A stretch of DNA of 64,000 nucleotides from Holophagales bacterium (GCA_016699405.1 CP064972.1:1364001-1428000); one strand, 5' to 3'. Positions 1 through 10,762 are shown, counted from the first letter of the stretch. Numbers and translations are program-made. Notes: generated by a model not told the origin, from the sequence alone.

Positions 1-821
1 TCACGAAAGGCGAAGTAGGCCTTGCGCAGCGCTCGTCGGACCTCGGGTGCCACGGCATGAACCAGCGGTGCGGGAGCCTTCTTGAGTCGGTTCGGCTCGT
101 GGTGCGGGCTCTGGCGACAGACGGCTTCCCGACCGAGTGGGGGCTTGCCGGTCTCTTCCTCGCGCTGTTCGCCCCAGGCCTCGATCTCCGCGATCAGGTC
201 CCGAATGCGTGCTCGATAGGCTTCGGGGTCGAGCGACCGCCAGCAGGGGAGCGGGGCCAAGGTCAGCGTTTCCTCGAAGACATAGTCCTCCCGGTCCAAC
301 AGGATGCCCTTCCTCCGCGCCTTCGACTCGAGCGTTCGGTCGTGCCAGTGGCCGACGACCGGCGTACCTTCGACCAAATGCCGCGCGCAGTGAGCTCCAG
401 GCCAGTCGAGCGGCGAGGCGACGAGGCCCTCCTTGACGCCATGCGCCAGGAGATAGGCGAGCCGACCCACCTGGGCGGGCTCCTCGTCCGAGACCGGGAT
501 CGCCTGATAGCGCCGCCCCCAGAACTTCTCACGCCATTGGACGAGCCGGCCGGCCTCTCGGGCGAGGTTGGAGTCGAGGTAGTTCATGAAGGCGGCGAGC
601 TGGAGCGAGTCGAGGACGGAGAGCAGCAGGTGGAAGTGGTTCGAGAGGAACGCGAAGCCGATGACCTCGACCGCGTAGAGCCGCGCGGCGCGAGCGAGAA
701 TGCCGGCGACCGTGTCGTTGAGGGGAGCCGAGGGCCGGAGCAGAAGCCGGCCCTGCAGGGTGCGGCAAGTGACCTCGACCAGCCCGCCGCCTGGGGGGAT
801 GTAGCGTAATCTCCTCGCCAT
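1..821 (-). CDS. REP-associated tyrosine transposase (Y1_Tnp/IS200-like), 3' end off window
   Basis: An open frame runs from ATG at 821 to the left window edge without a stop (273 codons seen). The N-terminus (MARRLRYIPPGGGLVEVTCR) and the HUH-type metal motif SNHFHLLL near residue 70 are those of the Y1 transposase / RAYT family. These single-strand nucleases act on REP-type palindromes through one catalytic tyrosine; the likely candidate is in the segment MNYLDSNLAREAG about 25 residues further on, followed by RRYQAIP. The C-terminal half is basic and rich in Trp/His, as in the long RAYT subgroup. No flanking IS ends are visible. Short repeats lie directly upstream at 909-1012 and may be its substrate. 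Family assignment is firm; whether it is active cannot be judged because the 3' end is missing. Confidence 0.85.
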   Translation of the reverse strand, partial: MARRLRYIPPGGGLVEVTCRTLQGRLLLRPSAPLNDTVAGILARAARLYAVEVIGFAFLSNHFHLLLSVLDSLQLAAFMNYLDSNLAREAGRLVQWREKFWGRRYQAIPVSDEEPAQVGRLAYLLAHGVKEGLVASPLDWPGAHCARHLVEGTPVVGHWHDRTLESKARRKGILLDREDYVFEETLTLAPLPCWRSLDPEAYRARIRDLIAEIEAWGEQREEETGKPPLGREAVCRQSPHHEPNRLKKAPAPLVHAVAPEVRRALRKAYFAFR

Positions 822-908
822 GCCTCCCTAAGACGAGAAGCGGGGCGGCGATCTTGCGCGAAGTGGGGCGGCGACGCCCCCTGGTTGCGCGAGAGCCACT
901 GGCTCGTT

Positions 909-1012
909 GCAGCGAAAAAATCGGCAGCGAAAAAATCGGGTGGCACCCACCTGATCTGGAAATCGGGTGGCACCTGATCGGGATCGGAAAATCGGGTGGC
1001 ACCTGATCGGGG
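909..1012. repeat. Short tandem repeats upstream of the transposase
   Basis: Two repeat types sit side by side. A 15-bp unit (GCAGCGAAAAAATCG) occurs twice in tandem at 909-923 and 924-938. A second unit beginning AATCGGGTGGCACCTGATC occurs at 961 and 990 and in a variant form at about 935-955. The arrangement just ahead of a RAYT gene suggests a REP-like target or transposon-end debris. The link to the transposase is inference from position. Confidence 0.6.
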
Positions 1013-1292
1013 CCTCTCGCTCTAACTGGACCAGTTTTCGGGGAAGGGCTCAGGCTCGCCGAGGAGATCGGCGGGGCGACACAAGGGACGGCACGCAGCT
1101 CCGAAGAGGTGCCGGGCACTTTCCTGGCGAGCGAGCGGCACCTGAGCGAGGTCGTCGACGCGACGGGCGCGCCGTCCTGCCGCCAGGTGGAGACGCGCAC
1201 ACCTAGAACGCGCTCAAGCAGCGCCTGTCGGTGGCGGTCGACGCGAGCAGATGCAGGATCGTTCAGGCACGTTTCCTCTCCGCCTGCTCGCC
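1013..1292. other. Intergenic stretch, no gene recognised
   Basis: Open frames here are short, compositionally biased towards Arg/Ser/Pro, and resemble no family. No hairpin with a T-run or RNA gene is visible. It may be the decayed remainder of the mobile element next to it. Confidence 0.5.
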
Positions 1293-1727
1293 CTACCGCC
1301 AGGTGATCTCCGCGTCGGGCGGAACGCCGAGCCAGTAGGTCTTGTGGTTGATCGTGGCGCGCACCAGATAGGTGCCGGGCGGATCGCCTGGCATGCCGTC
1401 ACGGACCTCGTCGATCGACAGCTGGGTGATGCTCGCTTCCGCGAAGCCCTGCGAGCGGGTGAAATTCTCGTAGCCGTCGAGGGCTCTCTCGAGGGTGTCA
1501 CGGTCCATGTAGATGATCTTGTCGCCGTACCACCGGCAGACCGCCGTCTGGAAGTCACTCGCCTTGCCGGCGCCGGGTGCGTAGCGCGCGGCGAGTATGA
1601 ACTCGACACGCTTCTTGGCGTGCTCGCGCGGGTCGTTGCCGATTTGCAGGAGGCGGTCGCAGGCCAACGGCAGGAGCGCGACAGCAAGGATCAAGAAGTG
1701 GCGCAGCGGCTTGGCGATCGGCGGCAT
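1293..1727 (-). CDS. Hypothetical lipoprotein, 144 aa
   Basis: ATG at 1727 is preceded by a good GGAGG Shine-Dalgarno. The N-terminus is a short basic region, a hydrophobic stretch (HFLILAVALLPLAC) and a lipobox with Cys at residue 23, so it is predicted to be exported and lipidated. The mature part is about 120 residues, mixed charged, with aromatic patches (CRWYGDKIIYMD, HKTYWLGVPP) and no recognised domain. It stands alone between the mobile element and the next small gene. Function unknown. Confidence 0.7.
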   Translation of the reverse strand: MPPIAKPLRHFLILAVALLPLACDRLLQIGNDPREHAKKRVEFILAARYAPGAGKASDFQTAVCRWYGDKIIYMDRDTLERALDGYENFTRSQGFAEASITQLSIDEVRDGMPGDPPGTYLVRATINHKTYWLGVPPDAEITWR

Positions 1728-1937
1728 GTCGTCTTCCTCCTCGAGAGAGCGACGGGTGGCGGCGAAGTCCCTGCGCGGGCCCCTGGCCGCGGGGATGATG
1801 TACAGATGTTAGCACTCACAGCGAAGTAACGTCGATTGCGCAAGTCGGATTCTCGGGGCGACTCGGTGACGCACCGCCCTTCGCCCGGTCCCGTGTTGGG
1901 CCGCGAGACGGGCTCTCTCGCCCCGGGCCCGCGCGCT

Positions 1938-2186
1938 TCAGGCGCCGGGTGTCTGGCTGGAGCTGGGCGGTGGGGCCGCGGGGCGGCTGCCGATGGCGAG
2001 GACGAGCTCTTCGACGAGTTGGCGCAGCTCGGAGGTGTACTGCGAGAGGTCGCGGAGGCGCTCTTCGAGCTGCTCGGTCGTCGCGCGGCCCATCGAGCCG
2101 CCGCGCGAGGCGCGCACGCGGTGGCCGAGGCGGTCTTCGAGGAGCTGCAGCCGCTCGTAGACTTCCTTCATCCGTTGCGGATCCAT
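1938..2186 (-). CDS. Small coiled-coil protein, 82 aa
   Basis: ATG at 2186 with AGGAGGG upstream. About 65 residues are almost continuous amphipathic helix with Leu/Glu/Arg heptads (YERLQLLEDRLGHRV, LEERLRDLSQYTSELRQLVE), followed by a Pro/Ser-rich tail. No signal peptide or membrane segment. It lies 11 bp downstream of the cytochrome pair and may be transcribed with it. Function unknown. Confidence 0.6.
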   Translation of the reverse strand: MDPQRMKEVYERLQLLEDRLGHRVRASRGGSMGRATTEQLEERLRDLSQYTSELRQLVEELVLAIGSRPAAPPPSSSQTPGA

Positions 2187-2197
2187 GACGACCCTCC

Positions 2198-2563
2198 TCA
2201 GTTGCCTCGTCGCGGGCCGGTGCCGTAGGCGAGGACGAAGTCGGTGACCTTCTCGAGCTCGGCGGGCGTGAGCTTGTCGGCGAACGCCGGCATCGGGCCG
2301 TAGCCCTTGGCGGTGCGGGCGAGCACTGCCGGGCGGTCGCCGCGAGCGAGCATCTCGGAGCGCGTCAGGTCCGCCTTCGGATAGCGCTCGAGCTGCTGCG
2401 CCACACCACGTCCGTCGGCCGAATGGCAGCGGGCGCAGTAGACGGCGTAGATCTCCGCCGGGCTCTCGGGCTTCTTCGCCGGGCCGCAGGCGACGGCGAG
2501 GAGCAGGAGCGCGGCGCTCCCGGCGGCAGTCGAAGACGCGTGACGCTGTCGCCCGCGCCTCAC
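2198..2563 (-). CDS. c-type cytochrome lipoprotein (class I), 121 aa
   Basis: A monohaem cytochrome c. The N-terminus has a hydrophobic leader ending in a lipobox (LLLAVAC), placing it on the outer face of a membrane. The haem site is CARCH, followed by GRGVA, and the likely sixth ligand is the Met in GYGPMPAF. Start ATG 2563 overlaps the stop of the upstream cytochrome by 4 bp (ATGA), so both are one operon. Such small cytochromes usually shuttle electrons or act as subunits of periplasmic oxidoreductases; the partner is not in the window. Confidence 0.85.
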   Translation of the reverse strand: MRRGRQRHASSTAAGSAALLLLAVACGPAKKPESPAEIYAVYCARCHSADGRGVAQQLERYPKADLTRSEMLARGDRPAVLARTAKGYGPMPAFADKLTPAELEKVTDFVLAYGTGPRRGN

Positions 2564-2907
2564 CGGAGCGATTCGCCCCGCAGCTTGAAGAGGTGGGCGA
2601 CGAGCAGGTCCATCTCCTCTTTCGTCAACTTCTCGTTGGCGGGCATCTTGGCGAAGACGCCGTTGCGGATCACCTGCTCGATGGCATAGCGATCGCCGGC
2701 GCCGATGTTCCAGGCGTCGTCGCGCAGGTCGGCGTAGACCTCGCCCATCGAGCGCGGCGTGTTGCCGGCGCCGTCGAGGCCGTGACAGCTCGCGCAGTGC
2801 TGGCGCCAGAGCCGCTCGCCGGGATCGCGGACCAGGAGGTCGTCGCAGGCGGCGAGCAGCAGGACCGCGGCGAAGACGGTGACGACGGGCACGGGGCGCA
2901 GGCGCAT
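2560..2907 (-). CDS. c-type cytochrome lipoprotein (class I), 115 aa
   Basis: Start chosen at ATG 2907: it opens directly onto a leader (MRLRPVPVVTVFAAVLLLAA) with lipobox Cys21 and has GGAGAA upstream; the frame stays open far upstream but only by antisense to other genes. Haem motif CASCH at residues 38-42, Met ligand probably in FAKMPAN. It shares layout with the downstream cytochrome (leader, CxxCH, Met loop, C-terminal helix), but sequence similarity is modest, so an old duplication is possible. Predicted periplasmic electron carrier. Confidence 0.85.
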   Translation of the reverse strand: MRLRPVPVVTVFAAVLLLAACDDLLVRDPGERLWRQHCASCHGLDGAGNTPRSMGEVYADLRDDAWNIGAGDRYAIEQVIRNGVFAKMPANEKLTKEEMDLLVAHLFKLRGESLR

Positions 2908-2942
2908 GCGGTTCTCCTCGTCAGGTGAGGGAGCGCGGCGTC

Positions 2943-3704
2943 TCAGGTGGGGCGACGGTGAACGAGCTGTGCGGTGGCCTGGTCGCGCGGCCGGACGACG
3001 ATCTCGTCGATGTTGACGTGCGGCGGACGGCTCGCCGCCCAGAGGATGCAGTCGGCGACGTCGTCGGCGGAGAGCGGCGTGAGCCCGCGGTAGACCGCGG
3101 CGGCGCGCTCCTCGTCGCCGGCGAAGCGGACGCTCGAGAACTCCGTTTCGACGAGCCCCGGGTCGACCTCGGTGACGCGCACCGGCTTGCCGAGCAGCTC
3201 GATGCGCAGCGTGCGGGTGAAGGCGCGCAGCGCGTGCTTGGCACCGGTGTAGCCGGCGCCGTTGGCGTAGGTCTCGAAGCCGGCGATCGAGCCGACGTTG
3301 ACCACGTGGCCGTCCCCCGAGGCGAGCAGACGCGGCAGCAGCGCCTGGGTGACGCGCAGCGTGCCGAGGACGTTGGCCTGGTACATCCAGAGCCACTTGT
3401 CCTCGTCGGTCTCGGCGATCGGCTCGAGCCCGAGCGCTCCACCGGCGTTGTTGACCAGGAGGTGGACCGTCTCGGGGAGCGCGGCGGCGAAGGCGGCGAC
3501 GCTCTCCGGGTCGATGACATCGAGCGGCAGGGCGCGAGCGCCGCACGCTGCCGCGACCGCGGCGAGCCGGTCGCGCCGGCGTGCCCCGATCACCACGGAG
3601 AAACCGGCACCGGCGAGCGCCCGCGCCGTCGCCGCGCCGATCCCGGAGCTGGCACCGGTGACCACGGCGACGCGCGCCGCGGAGGTTGTCTGGGTTGGAT
3701 TCAT
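2943..3704 (-). CDS. SDR family NAD(P)-dependent oxidoreductase, 253 aa
   Basis: Classical short-chain dehydrogenase. Cofactor motif TGASSGIG near residues 16-23, structural NNAG, catalytic Ser in NVGSIAGF, and active-site YTGAK. The PG motif after beta-6 (DPGLVETEF) is present. Its layout matches the YdfG/serine 3-dehydrogenase group (LVNNAGGALGLEPI, DVADCILWAASRPPHVN), which reduces 3-hydroxy acids and similar small alcohols. Start at ATG 3704 gives the usual length. The next gene is divergent 61 bp away. Confidence 0.88.
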   Translation of the reverse strand: MNPTQTTSAARVAVVTGASSGIGAATARALAGAGFSVVIGARRRDRLAAVAAACGARALPLDVIDPESVAAFAAALPETVHLLVNNAGGALGLEPIAETDEDKWLWMYQANVLGTLRVTQALLPRLLASGDGHVVNVGSIAGFETYANGAGYTGAKHALRAFTRTLRIELLGKPVRVTEVDPGLVETEFSSVRFAGDEERAAAVYRGLTPLSADDVADCILWAASRPPHVNIDEIVVRPRDQATAQLVHRRPT

Positions 3705-3765
3705 CGGCGGGATCGTAGCGCATCGGCACGGTGTCGGCCCGCGCGGGGAGGCGTAGGCTTCGGCC

Positions 3766-4119
3766 GTGACCGTCTTCGAGAAGGGCACGATCACCGTGCT
3801 CGCCTGCTCGCTGCTCTTTGCCGCGATCGCGCTGCCGCTCCTGCTCGAGCGCGTGCCGCGCAACGTCGTCTACGGCTACCGCACACGTGCCACGCTGGCG
3901 AGCGACCGGCTCTGGTACGCGGCCAACGCCTGCTTCGGCCGCTGGCTCCTCGCCGGCAGCCTGACGAGCGCGGCGGTGACCGGCTGGGTGGCCGGGAGCG
4001 GGCTCGTCGCGCCGGAGTCCTTCCTCTTCTTCTCGGTCCTCGCCCTCGGGCTGCCGGTCGTGGTCGCCGGTGTGCGCACCGGCTGGCTGGTCCGCCGACT
4101 CGAGCGTGACGAGCCCTGA
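3766..4119 (+). CDS. SdpI-family integral membrane protein, 117 aa
   Basis: Three predicted membrane segments (about residues 7-27, 60-80 and 87-105). Between the first two is the conserved SdpI-type loop (VYGYRTRATL, then LWYAANACFGRW). In Bacillus, SdpI gives immunity to the SdpC toxin, but most members outside Firmicutes have no known toxin partner and none is visible here. The start follows the family length. Function beyond family is unknown. Confidence 0.75.
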   Translation: MTVFEKGTITVLACSLLFAAIALPLLLERVPRNVVYGYRTRATLASDRLWYAANACFGRWLLAGSLTSAAVTGWVAGSGLVAPESFLFFSVLALGLPVVVAGVRTGWLVRRLERDEP

Positions 4120-4136
4120 GCCATCGGCAGATTTTG

Positions 4137-4178
4137 TCCGGGTGATATTGACGGCCGCGGTTTCATCCGGGTAATATC
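4137..4178. promoter_or_regulatory. Repeated operator-like motif upstream of DUF2239 gene
   Basis: Two near-identical 13-mers, TCCGGGTGATATT (4137-4149) and TCCGGGTAATATC (4166-4178), sit 29 bp apart start to start, with the second ending 27 bp before the ATG at 4205. The spacing is close to three helical turns, which would put both on one face of the DNA. A transcription-factor site is the simplest reading; the regulator is unknown. Confidence 0.5.
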
Positions 4179-4204
4179 CGGCTCGTCTTGATCTGGAGGA
4201 CACG

Positions 4205-4834
4205 ATGAGCCGACCTGCCACCGAACCCTGCACCGCCTTCGTCGGATTCACCCGCATCGCCGCGGGTCCGCTCGCCGAGGTCGCCCGGGCGCTCAAGGAG
4301 CGCGGCGCCGCCGAGCCGGAGCTCGCTGCGCTGGTCTTTGCCGATGCCACGGGGGAACCGGTCGACCTCGACCTGCGGGGCTCGCTCGCCGAGGTCCTGG
4401 AGCGACTTCCACCGGCTCCCGGAGAGGCCCCGGCCGGTCCGGGAGAGGGTGAGACCGCGGCTCCACGGCCGCCCGGGCGCCCGCGTCTCGGCGTGGTGGC
4501 GCGGGAGGTGACCCTCCTGCCGCGTCATTGGGATTGGCTCGCCGGCCAGCCGGGCGGAGCGTCCGTCGCCTTGCGCAAGCTCGTCGAGCAGGCGCGGCGC
4601 GCCAACGAGGCGGGCGACCGTCGCCGACGGGCGATCGAGGCGACCTACCGCGTCCTCTCGGCGCTCGGCGGCAACCTGCCGGGCTTCGAAGAGGCGAGTC
4701 GCGCCCTCTTCGCCGGCGATTGCGAGCGTTTCACGCGCGAGATCGCTCCCTGGCCGGTCGACCTGCGCGACTACCTCGCGGGCCTGGCCGCCGAGGGGCT
4801 CGCGCCGCAGCCGGCCGAGACGGAATCGCGCTGA
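4205..4834 (+). CDS. DUF2239 family protein, 209 aa
   Basis: The sequence follows the DUF2239 family along its length: N-terminal FVGFTRIAAGPLAEVA, the middle FADATGEPVDLDLRGS, a Gly/Pro linker, then the strongly conserved core with VAREVTLLPRHWDWLAGQPG and ASVALRKLVEQARR. No signal peptide or membrane segment, so cytoplasmic. The biochemical role of the family is not known. The gene has a good GGAGGA ribosome site and a repeated motif upstream at 4137-4178. Confidence 0.85.
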   Translation: MSRPATEPCTAFVGFTRIAAGPLAEVARALKERGAAEPELAALVFADATGEPVDLDLRGSLAEVLERLPPAPGEAPAGPGEGETAAPRPPGRPRLGVVAREVTLLPRHWDWLAGQPGGASVALRKLVEQARRANEAGDRRRRAIEATYRVLSALGGNLPGFEEASRALFAGDCERFTREIAPWPVDLRDYLAGLAAEGLAPQPAETESR

Positions 4835-4856
4835 CGGGTCGTCGCGCCGGCGGCGC

Positions 4857-5510
4857 TCAGACCGTCGCGCTGGGGCAGAGGTCGGCGAGGACGCAGTCGC
4901 CGCAGCGGGGCTTGCGGGCGTTGCAGACGCGGCGGCCGTGGAGGATCAGCAGGTGCGACCAGAGCGTCCAGTCGGCGCGCGGCACGAGCGGCATGAGGTC
5001 ACGTTCGATCTTCACCGGGTCGTCCTCGCGCGTCAGCCCGAGCCTCCCCGAGAGCCGCTGGACGTGGGTGTCGACGACGATCCCCTCGCTGCGTCCGAAG
5101 GCGTTGCCGAGCACGACGTTGGCCGTCTTGCGGCCGACGCCCGGCAACGCGACGAGCGCCTCCATCGTCGACGGGATCGCGCCGCCGTGCTCGGCGACCA
5201 CCGCCTGCGCCATGCCGAGCAGATTGCGCGCCTTGTTGCGGAAGAAACCGGTCGTGCGCACCAGCTCTTCGAGCTCGTCGACCGGGGCTGCGGCGAGCGC
5301 GCGCGCGTCGGGGAAGCGGGCGAAGAGCGCCGGGGTGACGAGGTTCACCCGCTCGTCGGTGCACTGCGCCGAGAGGATCGTCGCGACGAGCAGTTGATAG
5401 GCGTCGGCGGCAACGAGGGCGCAGGCGGCGTCGGGGTGCTCGCGGCGCAGCCGGGCGAGCAGCTCGAGCGTGCGCGCGTCACGCGCCGGACCGGCCTCGC
5501 GGCCGCGCAC
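4857..5510 (-). CDS. nth: Endonuclease III (DNA glycosylase/AP lyase)
   Basis: Base-excision repair enzyme that removes oxidised pyrimidines and cuts the abasic strand. Helix-hairpin-helix LPGVGRKTAN carries the catalytic Lys, and the catalytic Asp is in VDTHVQR. The C-terminal [4Fe-4S] cluster site is complete: Cys 196, 203, 206 and 212 in the C-x6-C-x2-C-x5-C spacing. Length 217 aa is usual. The start is GTG at 5510. Convergent with the DUF2239 gene. Confidence 0.95.
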   Translation of the reverse strand: MRGREAGPARDARTLELLARLRREHPDAACALVAADAYQLLVATILSAQCTDERVNLVTPALFARFPDARALAAAPVDELEELVRTTGFFRNKARNLLGMAQAVVAEHGGAIPSTMEALVALPGVGRKTANVVLGNAFGRSEGIVVDTHVQRLSGRLGLTREDDPVKIERDLMPLVPRADWTLWSHLLILHGRRVCNARKPRCGDCVLADLCPSATV

Positions 5511-5578
5511 GCTTCCGGTGCGCCGCGCCGGGGCGCTCCGCCCGCTGCGTCCGCTCGCCGGACGGCGACTCGAACCGT

Positions 5579-5947
5579 TCAGCTCTTCTTCTCCTGGCCG
5601 ATCCCCTTGACCAGCAGGTTGAAGATCGAGAGCACCAGGCCGCCGAGGATGGCGGCGAGGAAGCCGTCGACGGTGAGCGAGTCGAGGAAGAAGTCGGCGA
5701 GCTTGAGCACGATGCCGTTGATCACCAGGTAGAAGAGACCGAGCGTGACGAACAGCAGCGGGATCGAGAAGAAGGTGAGCAGCGGCTTGACCAGCAGGTT
5801 GAGGAGCCCGAGGACGATGCCGCCGCCGACCAGCGTGAGGATGCCGTCGACGCTCGTCAGTTGGAGGCTCCAGTCGACGCCCGGCACGAGGTAGGCGACG
5901 ACCAGCAGTCCGATGCCGTTGAGCACGATGCGCGCCAAGAGCTTCAT
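5579..5947 (-). CDS. Phage holin family 4 (DUF360-like) membrane protein, 122 aa
   Basis: Four hydrophobic segments fill the protein (about residues 5-21, 33-56, 58-85, 93-113). The layout VVAYLVPGVD...GGIVLGLLNLLVKPLL...FVTLGLFYLVINGIVL matches the chromosomal 'mycobacterial 4 TMS holin superfamily IV' family. Despite the name, chromosomal members are not linked to phage lysis and their function is unclear. ATG 5947 overlaps the stop of the nudix gene by 4 bp, so it is the last gene of the yqgE-pdxH-nudix run. Confidence 0.8.
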   Translation of the reverse strand: MKLLARIVLNGIGLLVVAYLVPGVDWSLQLTSVDGILTLVGGGIVLGLLNLLVKPLLTFFSIPLLFVTLGLFYLVINGIVLKLADFFLDSLTVDGFLAAILGGLVLSIFNLLVKGIGQEKKS

Positions 5948-6432
5948 GGGGTCTCCTCTGCGGCCTGCAGCACGGCGGCTGCGGCCAGCTCGCGTGCCGC
6001 GTTGACGACGCGGCGCTCGTTGTCGAAGGTGAGCCGCGAGAGCGCCTCGTCCCAGGGGAACCAGCTCGCGCCGGAGACCTCCTTGGGGTCGAAGTTGCGC
6101 TCGTCGCCCGAGACGAAGCTCATCAGGTAGTAGTCGACGTGCTTGTCGACCAGCCGTCGTCCGCGCTCGGCGAAGCGATAGTCGACACCGGGCAGGGGCG
6201 CGACGATCCGGGCGGTGATCCCGGTCTCCTCGCAGACCTCTCGCAAGGCGGCCTGCTCGGCCGTTTCGCCCGCCTCGAGGTGCCCCTTGGGGAGCTGCCA
6301 GCGGGCGCCCTCCTGGGTCGAGATGAGCAGCACCTCCTCGCCGCGGACGACCAGTCCGCCGGCCGAGTGGTCGCGCCGGGGGCGACGTCCGCGCGAGCGC
6401 GGCTTTACGGGTAGAGCCGCTGGTCGGTCCAT
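5944..6432 (-). CDS. NUDIX hydrolase, 162 aa
   Basis: A complete Nudix box is present around residues 58-80 (GHLEAGET, then REVCEETG, the G-x5-E-x7-RE-x2-EE-x-G pattern), which binds Mg2+ and hydrolyses nucleoside diphosphate-X substrates. The preceding WQLPKG and following VDYRFAERGRRLVDKHVDYYLM resemble the diadenosine/diphosphoinositol polyphosphate hydrolase group; substrate is not provable from sequence. ATG 6432 overlaps the pdxH end by 28 bp; the first 15 residues are basic and may not be the true start. Confidence 0.88.
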   Translation of the reverse strand: MDRPAALPVKPRSRGRRPRRDHSAGGLVVRGEEVLLISTQEGARWQLPKGHLEAGETAEQAALREVCEETGITARIVAPLPGVDYRFAERGRRLVDKHVDYYLMSFVSGDERNFDPKEVSGASWFPWDEALSRLTFDNERRVVNAARELAAAAVLQAAEETP

Positions 6433-6986
6433 TCGTCGTCCTGGCGCAAGAAAAGATGGCGGTCGTGGAGGCGGTCGGGGCGGCCGTGCCAGAGCTCGAT
6501 CCGGTCGGGGACGAGCAGGTACCCACCCCAGAAGGGCGGCCGCGGGACCGGTCCGCCGACGTGGCGGGCCTCGACCTTGGCGACCCGCCAGAGGAGCGCG
6601 GCGCGCGACGGCATCGGCTCGCTCTGGCGCGAAGCCCAGGCGCCGAGCTGGCTGCCGCGGCCGCGGCTGCGGTAGTAGGCGTCGGACTCCTCGGCCGGGA
6701 GGATCTCGATCCGGCCTTCGACGCGCACCTGCTCCTCGATCCACGGCCAGTGGAAGCAGAGGGCGGCCTGGGGGTTCTCGGCGAGCTGGCGCGCCTTGCG
6801 GCTGGCGTAGTTGGTGAAGAAGGAGAAGCCGCGCTCGTCGACCTTCTTGAGCAGGACCATCCGCGCCGTGGGCCGGCCGTCCGCTCCGGAGGTGGCGAGC
6901 GTGCAGGCGGTGACGTCGAACGGCGCGTCCTCGCCCGCTCGCGCGTACACCTGGCGGAACTCGGCGATCGGATCGAGGCGGCTCAA
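6405..6986 (-). CDS. pdxH: Pyridoxamine 5'-phosphate oxidase
   Basis: Flavoenzyme that oxidises pyridoxine or pyridoxamine 5'-phosphate to the active cofactor PLP. Recognisable segments run in family order: PTARMVLLKKVDERGFSFFT near the N-terminus, SRKARQLAENPQAALCFHWP, the FMN/PLP contacts RGSQLGAWASRQS, PPFWGGYLLVP, and the C-terminal RPDRLHDR...LYP. The start is TTG at 6986, overlapping the yqgE stop as TTGA; no ATG fits before the conserved LDPIAEF. At 193 aa it is slightly shorter than the E. coli enzyme, as is common. Confidence 0.93.
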   Translation of the reverse strand: MSRLDPIAEFRQVYARAGEDAPFDVTACTLATSGADGRPTARMVLLKKVDERGFSFFTNYASRKARQLAENPQAALCFHWPWIEEQVRVEGRIEILPAEESDAYYRSRGRGSQLGAWASRQSEPMPSRAALLWRVAKVEARHVGGPVPRPPFWGGYLLVPDRIELWHGRPDRLHDRHLFLRQDDEWTDQRLYP

Positions 6987-7624
6987 TTCGCCGCTCCCTC
7001 GGGCTCCGGCGCGGTCCAGGCCGGCAGGCTCGTGGGATCGACGCCGACCGAGCGCAGTGCCCGCTCCCAGACGGTGTCCGGCTCCGCAGCGAAGAGCAGC
7101 GTGCGGTCGGCCGGCGCCGTCAGCCAGTCGTTGCGCAGGATCTCCGAGACGAGCTGACCGGCACCCCAGCCGGCGTAGCCGAGGAAGAGGCGGAACTGGT
7201 GCGGCGGGCGGGCCGAGAGCGTCTCGAGGTCGCCCTGGTGCTGCGAGAGCCGCACCCCAGGGAGGATCTCCTGGTCGGCGGCCAGCGGTCCGGGATCGTT
7301 GAATTCGGGATCGGCGTTCGGGTCGCCGGGGGCCCGCAGGTCGTCCGCGGCCCCTTCGGGCGCCGCGGCGAAGAGCACCGTGCCGGCCTCGGGCTGGACC
7401 GGCCCGCCGAGGAACGCCTCGGCCTCCGGGTCGCCGCGCCATTCGAGCTCCATCCCCTGGAGGATCTCGGTGAGCTGGAGCCCGGTGGGGCGGTTCACCA
7501 CGAAGCCGAAGCTTCCTTCCTCGGTGTGGCCGAGCAGCAGGACGACGCTTCGGTGAAAAAACGGGTCCTGAACCTGGGGCATTGCCAGGAGGAAGACCGG
7601 AGGAGACAGCTCGACAGGCGGCAT
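6983..7624 (-). CDS. YqgE/AlgH family protein (UPF0301), 213 aa
   Basis: The N-terminus (PPVFLLAMPQVQDPFFHRSVV) and the following GSFGFVVNRPTGLQL, VFLGGPV-like AFLGGPVQPE and RLFLGYAGWGAGQLVSEI are the conserved blocks of the YqgE/AlgH family. The fold is known but the biochemical role is not settled. It heads a translationally coupled run to pdxH, a nudix hydrolase and a membrane protein. Confidence 0.9.
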   Translation of the reverse strand: MPPVELSPPVFLLAMPQVQDPFFHRSVVLLLGHTEEGSFGFVVNRPTGLQLTEILQGMELEWRGDPEAEAFLGGPVQPEAGTVLFAAAPEGAADDLRAPGDPNADPEFNDPGPLAADQEILPGVRLSQHQGDLETLSARPPHQFRLFLGYAGWGAGQLVSEILRNDWLTAPADRTLLFAAEPDTVWERALRSVGVDPTSLPAWTAPEPEGAAN

Positions 7625-8037
7625 CGCCGGCCGATCTTAGCGGTTCAGCCCGGCCGGAGCGAGGATCGCGACACGCCCAGCCCTCTCCGGCGCCTCGCTC
7701 GAGTCGACGAAAGGTGCGCGCCTCCACCCCGCGTCCTCCCGCCGCTCGGTCCGCTTCCCACCCTCGTCGTCCCGACCAACGGGAGGGACCTGGGCGGGGG
7801 ACCTCCGCCGAGTGCGAGCCGCTGCCGCACCGCCCGCCCACCCGGGCCACTCGCTCTCGCTCGGGGTGACGAAGGGGCTGTCGGTGCTGCGGAGGAGTTC
7901 GTCGTGTGGATGCTGCGCGGCGCGCGTGAATGCGCTAAGGTTCGCGTGCGACCGCGTCCGCGGTCGAATCCGGCGACGAGCCGCCTCGGTGAAAGCCCGA
8001 TCCTCTGGACCCCCCTGGAACCCCTGTGGAGAGACCC
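7625..8037. other. Divergent intergenic region yqgE/acnA
   Basis: About 410 bp with no convincing gene. A stretch at about 7765-7830 (CCAACGGGAGGGACCTGGG and on) looks like dispersed intergenic repeat sequence rather than coding DNA, but no second copy is in the window. The last 12 bp before ATG 8038 contain GGAGAG, the likely ribosome site of aconitase. Both divergent promoters must lie here; none is obvious. Confidence 0.45.
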
Positions 8038-10758
<2,721 letters not shown>

Positions 10759-10762
10759 GACG

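Noticed and set aside
1013..1292. Short plus and minus open frames as genes
   Set aside because: No ribosome site, no motif, and composition like noncoding DNA.
2560..4350. Long minus-strand open frame of about 596 codons
   Set aside because: Only its last 115 codons are a gene (cytochrome lipoprotein from 2907). The rest is an Arg/Gly/Pro-rich frame antisense or shifted to the SDR and SdpI genes, a common effect of very high GC.
5579..5947. Phage lysis holin / prophage remnant
   Set aside because: The gene is part of a chromosomal coupled run with yqgE and pdxH and no phage gene is near; the family name is historical.
7920..8000. Possible tRNA-like sequence (GGTCGAATCC) upstream of aconitase
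   Set aside because: No acceptor stem or cloverleaf could be drawn around it.
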